From contig NWUY0300109981.1 of assembly GCA_004151065.3 (NCBI GenBank), positions 1 to 23,891 of the forward strand: DNA of 23,891 nt. Direction: 5' to 3'. The notes beneath the pieces are model-generated. The model had not been told where the DNA came from, did no database searches, and saw only the letters and a program-made list of their open reading frames with translations. Positions 18,640 through 23,891 of this stretch are shown piece by piece. Source of the DNA: Larix sibirica (lineage: Eukaryota > Streptophyta > Pinopsida > Pinales > Pinaceae). Position numbers and translations under genes: made by a program. Within the stretch, counting starts at the first letter, position 1. Each line of letters starts with the position of its first letter.

Positions 18640-20280
18640 GTAAGATAATAATTCACTATATGCATGTCCACATGAATCTAAGAAATCGAAATTAAGAAAC
18701 GTGTTCCACTTTAATCATATCAAATCCATGCCCTAAGTTGTCCATTGAGAGAAATGCACATAAGTTCACATGCTAGAGATTAATTACCCTCTAAATTAGA
18801 GATTAATAAACAACTGAATGGTTTTATAGTCATAGAATTGCAGAGTTTATAAAAGCTCATAGATAAATTAACTTCCTATGAAGATTAGTTATCAATAAAG
18901 TAATTGGATGTTTGTTTGAAGTTTACAAGAGATAACAATGAATTCTTTATTATTCAACGTTAAACATATGTAATCAAGAGATAACGTTGAATTCAACTTC
19001 CTTTCTATTTCTAGGTTGTCTATAACACCGAATTGTTTATCACTATATTAAAACGATTTTTTCACGATCTAGTTATGCAACACAAAAATTGAAATACAAT
19101 TCCTTTTATAATATTTAGTACCAACATAAAGATAAAAAAAGATTTAAAAAATCATTAAAACCTAAAATTTGATTGTATTTAACTTTAACTTTGGAAAAAA
19201 TAAAATTTTGAAAATTGATAAATATATGCAATGAGGATTTTGAGCCCATATTGTAATGATTGTAATTCTGGCCATACCTTGATTCTCTACCTTGAATAGC
19301 AGGTGTTGTCATTCTCTCAGTGGACTAACCCTCTAACAAATGGTGAACCACCATTTAAAAAGAAAAAGGTAATAGATAGAGTATCTTTTTGAAGTAATCG
19401 AGTTAGTGAAGGAGTGAGAAGCAACATAAATACAACTAACATTTGAGTACCAGAAAAGGAGGGTCGTTTTCAACCCCAAAGAAAGAAATATTATACTTGT
19501 TGCATAATACCTTGTTGAATAATAGAATGCCATCAACACACACAATAACGCTCCGTTGTATATTATTCCAAATAACCTAACACAACCAAAATAGGAAAAC
19601 TAAAGTAAGTACAGAAGCAACCTGGAGTAGCAATATGGAGATTATAAAAGTTCGGAGTTCTTGAGTAACGAATTTAAGGTTACAAAAGCCTTGAGGACAT
19701 CTTTCTAAGGCATACCTTCATTCCTCCAAGGTGGAAACATAAACAACATAATCAAAACATTACATCAAGACCTAGAAGATCCTGTTAAACTAGCATAATT
19801 TTTTTTCACTTAGCTATTGAAGAACATAAGCAGAAATTGGTAGTAAACTACATGCAAATTGTACCTTATTGGAATGATAAAGAATCGAGTTGCATTTTAA
19901 ACTAGAGATATAGCACACATGTGCTTGATTATGCAGTAATCTTGAACATGTCTATATCTTGGACCCCACTTCTCTCGTCCATGGCATTGTTACCTACATT
20001 AAGATTTAATAGTTTGGTCCTAGACACAAATGCAGGTTTTAGCCTAATAAAAATTAAAATCAAAACATATCCATATACAATAAATTGTCATACATGTAAA
20101 GGAAGATAAAATTCATAAAGTTTCGTAGTAGTGCAAATACAGCTTTGAAAGCTTCGAGGTAATGGTTTGTTGAGTAATTTTTAGAGTCTTACACACCTAT
20201 ACATAAATTAAAGAGTCTTACACACCTACACACCTTTGGATCACTGAGCCCTTAGCTTTAAGAACTTTGAATTTAAGGGA
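18640..20280. other. non-coding stretch, nothing recognised
   Basis: AT-rich DNA with short chance frames only. A 17-bp direct repeat lies at 20183-20228, listed separately. No transposon termini or RNA gene was seen. Confidence 0.6.
20183..20228. repeat. direct repeat of AGAGTCTTACACACCTA, period 29
   Basis: The 17-mer occurs at 20183-20199 and 20212-20228. Only this part of the 29-bp period is shared, so it is a partial or decayed duplication. Confidence 0.85.
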
Positions 20281-21124
20281 GGGACACCAGTAATAGCGCA
20301 CCTTGCTTGATGCCATCGTGGCATCCACATGGATCCCAACTGGGCGTATGACAAGGCACTATTGGAAAGCTTGCCATCTATTGGTGGTTTGGATTTTACT
20401 CAGACAGTTGGTTGCGTCTTTTCAACATGGGTTTATGCGAGGGTTTTTAGGGGTATTCGCGCCTAATGTTATTTTTACCAGGTTCGATGGGTGGTCATCT
20501 CCGCCCCCCCGGAAGTGGTGCGGCTTGGTCTGTTTTCATGTTCACATGGTATTGAACCATCGCTTGTCACATGGTGGGTGGTGCTACCTCGTGCGTGATG
20601 TTGTGTGATGGGATCAAAGCCTTGTCTGTCGTAGTCCATGTGATTGGTTTCTTGGCATGGAGCTTCGTCGTTAAATGGTGTTGTTCACGTTCGACCTACC
20701 CTCAGCCTTGGAATAACCCTAGACCAAGTATAGAGCTAGTCCCCATGGGTTAATGGCTCTGTTTATTTGTTTTGGCTTTGACATTTTCTAACTCCACGTG
20801 TTTTCTTGTAGTTGGAGTTTGGTTGGTTCTTGCTTGTGGAACCTAGGTGTGGAGCTAACTGCGTCTTTGGTGGAAAATGGTTTTGTGTTGATGTTGCTAC
20901 ATTTTCTTGGTAGGATTTTTATCCTACTAGCTGATGATCCTTTGTGTTTATCAACACCTCAACTCCTAGTTGGAAATCTATGTGCTTTTGTGTCGAATGC
21001 AAGTTCTCCTACGATTTCTATTGGGTGATGAACCTCTATGTTTATCAACACATCAGTTTTGGTTAGAATTTTGTAATATTTTTACCTTTAATGGTAATTA
21101 GTTTTGAAAATAGTTGGGGCTTTG
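20281..21124. other. GC-rich unrecognised block next to the tandem array
   Basis: The base composition changes visibly from AT-rich flanks to a G- and C-rich stretch with CpGs and a run of seven C near 20503. Plus-strand frames of 60-101 codons overlap here (for example 20303-20608). None has a recognised domain, and different frames each stay open for part of the way, so a decayed coding region or a transposon 5' UTR are both possible. A shorter internal repeat (TGATGAWCC then TGTTTATCAACACMTCA) occurs at 20932 and 21026, 94 bases apart. Confidence 0.45.
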
Positions 21125-22480
21125 TTTGACTCTTGTTGTCCTTGTAAATTGGATTTATCATGGGTTTAATGGTATCTCCGTTTGAATTGTTGCAATGTGC
21201 ATGTAATTTGGTTCGGTTATGGATTGTACTGTTCGAATTAGCATTGATCCTAATGAATTTTGTTGGCGTGGTTCAATACGCATATTTGGGCACTGTTTGA
21301 CCCTTGTGGTGCTTGTAATTGGGTTTTATCAAGGGTTTAATGGTTTGGTCGGGTTGAATTGTTGTAATGTGCATGTAGTTTGGTTCTATTATGGCTCGTA
21401 TTGTTCGAATTTGCACTGACCCTAATGAATTTTGTTGTCGAGTTTCAATATGCATATTTGGGTTTTGTTTGACCCTTGGTGTGCTTGTAATTCATCTTCT
21501 CTAGGGCTTGAGAGGATTAACTATTAAGATTGTTTAAATGTGTTTGTAACTTGGTTGTGGTATGGTTGTAATTGTTTGGATTTGAACGCCACCGTTGGGC
21601 ATTTTTGGCCATATTACGACCTGTTTGTTTTATGATAGATTACCCTCCATGTTTGCAGCGACCCTAATGATTTTGGTTGGAGGGCTTCAATGCGCATATT
21701 TGGGCCTTGTTTGACCCTTGTCGTGGCTATAATTTGTTTTTTTCAGGGTTTTAGAGGTTTATATGTTTTAATTGATTCAATGTGCTTGTAGTATGGTTAT
21801 GGTATGGCTTTAACTAGTTGAATTGGAATGGCACATTTGCAATGACCCTAATGGAGGTGTTGGCGAGCTTCAATGCACATATCAGGGCTTTTATTTTCCC
21901 TCGATGTGCTTGTACTTTCAATTTTTAAGGGCTTTAGAGTTTCTTCTATTCGAATTGATTCACTACGGTTGTAATTCGATTATGATATGGCTTTGACAAA
22001 TCAAATTGTCATGGCATCATTAGCATATTTGGCCATAATGGGGCTTGGTTGTTCTATGAGAGGGTATCCTCCTTGTTTTCATTGAACCTAGTTCATGGAT
22101 TAGTGGGATTCAATGCACATATTTGGGATTTGTTTGACCTTGGCCATGCTTGTCTTTAGGTTTTTTTCATGTCTTTAGAGGTTTTCTTTGTTCTAATGGG
22201 TTCACTGAGATTGTAATTTGGGTATGATATGGATTTAATAATTCAAATTGGCATGACATTGTTGGCATATTTGGTCATATTGGGGCTTGTTTTTTTGTGA
22301 CAAATTATCCTCCTTGTTTTCGGTGACCCAAACAAATGTGTTAGCGTTGTAGTGTGTATATTTGGGATATGTTTTACCTTGGTCATGCTTGTATTTAGTT
22401 TTTTTCAGGTCTTTAGAGGTTTTATTTGTTCAAATTGTTTCAATGTGATTGTAATTTGGTTGTGTTTTTTCTTTAACTGT
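21125..22480. repeat. tandem array of seven diverged units in two length classes
   Basis: Units start at TTTGAC or its equivalent at 21125, 21296, 21468, 21710, about 21894, 22133 and 22372. Each has the same order of short landmarks: GACCCTTG, GCTTGTAATT, a GGTTT segment, TTGAATTG-like, CAATGTG-TTGTAATTTGG, TATGG, GACCCTAATG, and CATATTTGGG at the end. Lengths are about 171, 172, 242, 184, 239 and 239, with the last unit incomplete. Long units contain an extra 60-bp segment (GGCATATTTGGCCATATT through TCCTCCTTGTTTTC). The copies are strongly diverged, so the array is old. No coding frame is conserved across units. Confidence 0.85.
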
Positions 22481-22481
22481 A

Positions 22482-22628
22482 ATGAATTCTGAGCTTTTAT
22501 GTAATTTGGTCATGTGATAAATTATGAGCTTCAATGTAAATGTAGATGCAATTGTATTTGTAACTGTAGTTAAAATATTAAATGATAATAATCATACTAT
22601 GTTGTTAAATAAATTATGAGCTTCAATG
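22482..22628. repeat. 20-bp direct repeats at the array end
   Basis: ATAAATTATGAGCTTCAATG is perfectly repeated at 22517-22536 and 22609-22628 (period 92). A weaker copy (16 of 20) is at 22482-22501. They form a transition between the long-unit array and the short repeat that follows. Confidence 0.85.
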
Positions 22629-22631
22629 AAA

Positions 22632-22825
22632 TTGTAGTTTCAATTTAGTTGTAATTGTAGTTGTAATAGTAATTGTATTTTTAGTTGGAGTTGTTGTTGT
22701 AGTTGTAATTGTAGTTGTAATCTACCTCTGTATTTTTTTGATATATCATTTACCAATATGTGGGGTTCAATTTTAAATGGAATTTGTCTTTGTCTTTGTA
22801 GTTGTAGTTATCATTGTAATTGACA
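22632..22825. repeat. degenerate TTGTAR short tandem repeat
   Basis: Units of about six bases (TTGTAG, TTGTAA, and variants) dominate 22632-22722 and return at about 22790-22825 after a non-repeat interval. It probably arose by slippage from the GATTGTAATTTGG motif of the adjacent array. Confidence 0.85.
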
Positions 22826-22829
22826 AAGT

Positions 22830-23648
22830 CAGACAATTGTGAGCTTGTTGGTGATTGGTAGGATGATGTATATCAGGTTGATTTAGACTTGCTAGGATAG
22901 ATATGGTTCAACTCCCAATTTTACAAACAATCCGAGACTAGCTTTTCCCACTTGCTAGATATTGTCACGTTGATTAGATAATTACTGATTAGATAACAAA
23001 TAAACATACCATGTTTATAGAATTGAAAATAAATCAGGCTTTACAATGTGTAGCTTGACTAGCAATTTGATTACCATAATTAAGGTGCAATGTGGGTTGC
23101 ACTGCCTATTTTATAACCAATTATGGGTAGCAAAAATTCGTTTATATTAATAGCATAGAAAAACAAATCCTTGAGTTCCAAATAAGACTAGGATCTTGGA
23201 TTTATAGGTGCCAAATCCCTTACAGTCTGGTTCTTATTACAACAAAACATTGTCGATTTAACAAAATCCACATAGATTGTGGTTAGGCATAAGCATAAAA
23301 CATATTCATGCATGAGTAAGTTGATTGTATTCATTGCCCAATCTTGTAGGGTCCCCTGCATTTGCATCAACCAAATAGGTTGAACTGCCTACATTTGCAT
23401 GATCCGAATGGGTTGAGTTTATTGTATTTTCCTAAGGCTAGTTTGCTCCTTGAAACCATGAAGGAAATGAAAATGCATAGTTATGACTTGTCCCCAATAT
23501 CCATGTATTAACTGGAGGAGTTGGAAAATAATATATCGGATTGACCCTCCCACCGCCACAAAAAAAAATGGGGTGTAGGACTAGCCGGGTGATATTGGGG
23601 GATCTGGATGTTTATAAGGTCTTGGAATAAATGTGTATTTTATGCAAT
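22830..23648. other. non-coding stretch, nothing recognised
   Basis: No gene or transposon end was recognised. Two degenerate copies of about 33 bp (CATTTGCATNAACC-AATAGGTTGA) lie at 23353-23383 and 23387-23417. Confidence 0.55.
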
Positions 23649-23855
23649 CTAATTGACTGAGTTGGACATCATATGCTCCTCCCTCCTACTCTGATATTCT
23701 TGAAGTTTCTATTGTGTCTTTCTTTGTGCTTTTTCCTGCCTGGCCAATTGTTTATGGTGCTCTTTTTCTTGCTTATATTTCTCCCTTTGAATCCTTGCAA
23801 GCCTTTGTTCTTCAACTTGAAAAATCCTTGTAGCCTCCCTCTCATTTGCAAGATC
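23649..23855 (-). pseudogene. coiled-coil-like reading frame, broken, family unknown
   Basis: Between a TAG at 23856-23858 and a TAG at 23649-23651, one minus-strand frame reads a highly charged helix: ANEREATRIFQVEEQRLARI, then QREKYKQEKEH, RQEKAQRK, and after one internal TAG (23709-23711, after TQ) KLQEYQSRREEH. Glu, Lys, Arg and Gln with regularly spaced Leu, Ile and Val suggest a coiled coil. There is no ATG near the start, so this would be an exon piece or a dead copy continuing past the window edge. A competing 60-codon frame covers 23669-23851 but reads as an unstructured basic peptide. Purine-rich DNA can mimic coiled coils, so the coding status is uncertain. I do not recognise the family. 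Confidence 0.4.
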
Positions 23856-23891
23856 CTACCCTTGACAAAATTTCGAAAGGACTACAATACC

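Noticed and set aside
20303-20753. Overlapping plus-strand frames of 60-101 codons in the GC-rich block
   Set aside because: GC-rich DNA has fewer stops, so open frames are expected. No domain was recognised and no frame stays open across the block.

Overview
This is repeat-rich, gene-poor, AT-rich nuclear DNA from a land plant. The evidence is two L1-type LINE retrotransposons whose ORF1 and ORF2 domains (DUF4283 gag with a zinc knuckle, endonuclease, reverse transcriptase, RVT zinc-binding domain, RNase H) are arranged as in plant L1 elements, plus a tRNA-derived SINE. The lack of any host gene in about 24 kb and the heavily decayed repeats suggest a large genome. A gymnosperm is plausible but cannot be shown from this sequence. 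I recognise no intact protein gene, tRNA, rRNA, CRISPR array or bacterial-type operon.

Layout. 1-325: a possible scrap of a Ty3-type integrase C-terminus, then a (TG)15 microsatellite. 326-3640: non-coding DNA with a well-defined SINE (2333-2497) flanked by a 15-bp target-site duplication, a lone primer-binding-site-like motif (2883-2892) and a second tRNA-like remnant (about 3266-3330). 3667-7007, plus strand: LINE-A, 5'-truncated and badly decayed. It carries an internal deletion that removes reverse transcriptase motifs A and B. 7008-12271: non-coding DNA with three short tandem duplications. 12281-18630, minus strand: LINE-B, much more complete. It has ORF1, an ATGA overlap into ORF2, and all four ORF2 domains with their catalytic residues still visible, but it carries many stop codons, several frameshifts, a 29-bp tandem duplication and an assembly gap (13121-13592). 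18640-20280: non-coding. 20281-21124: an unusually GC-rich unrecognised block. 21125-22480: seven diverged tandem copies in two size classes (about 171-184 and 239-242 bp), grading into a TTGTAR-type short repeat to 22825. 22830-23648: non-coding. 23649-23855, minus strand: a charged, coiled-coil-like reading frame broken by one stop.

Function. No genes here work together as a pathway. The two LINEs point toward each other, and both are non-autonomous as they stand. LINE-A lost its endonuclease, reverse transcriptase and RNase H active sites. LINE-B keeps its catalytic residues but cannot be translated. Many of the stops in both fall where conserved Trp, Gln or Arg codons are expected, matching C-to-T decay of methylated, silenced DNA. 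I found no convincing new biological system. The oddest tract is the GC-rich block with the two-length-class tandem array (20281-22480), followed by the coiled-coil frame at the right edge.
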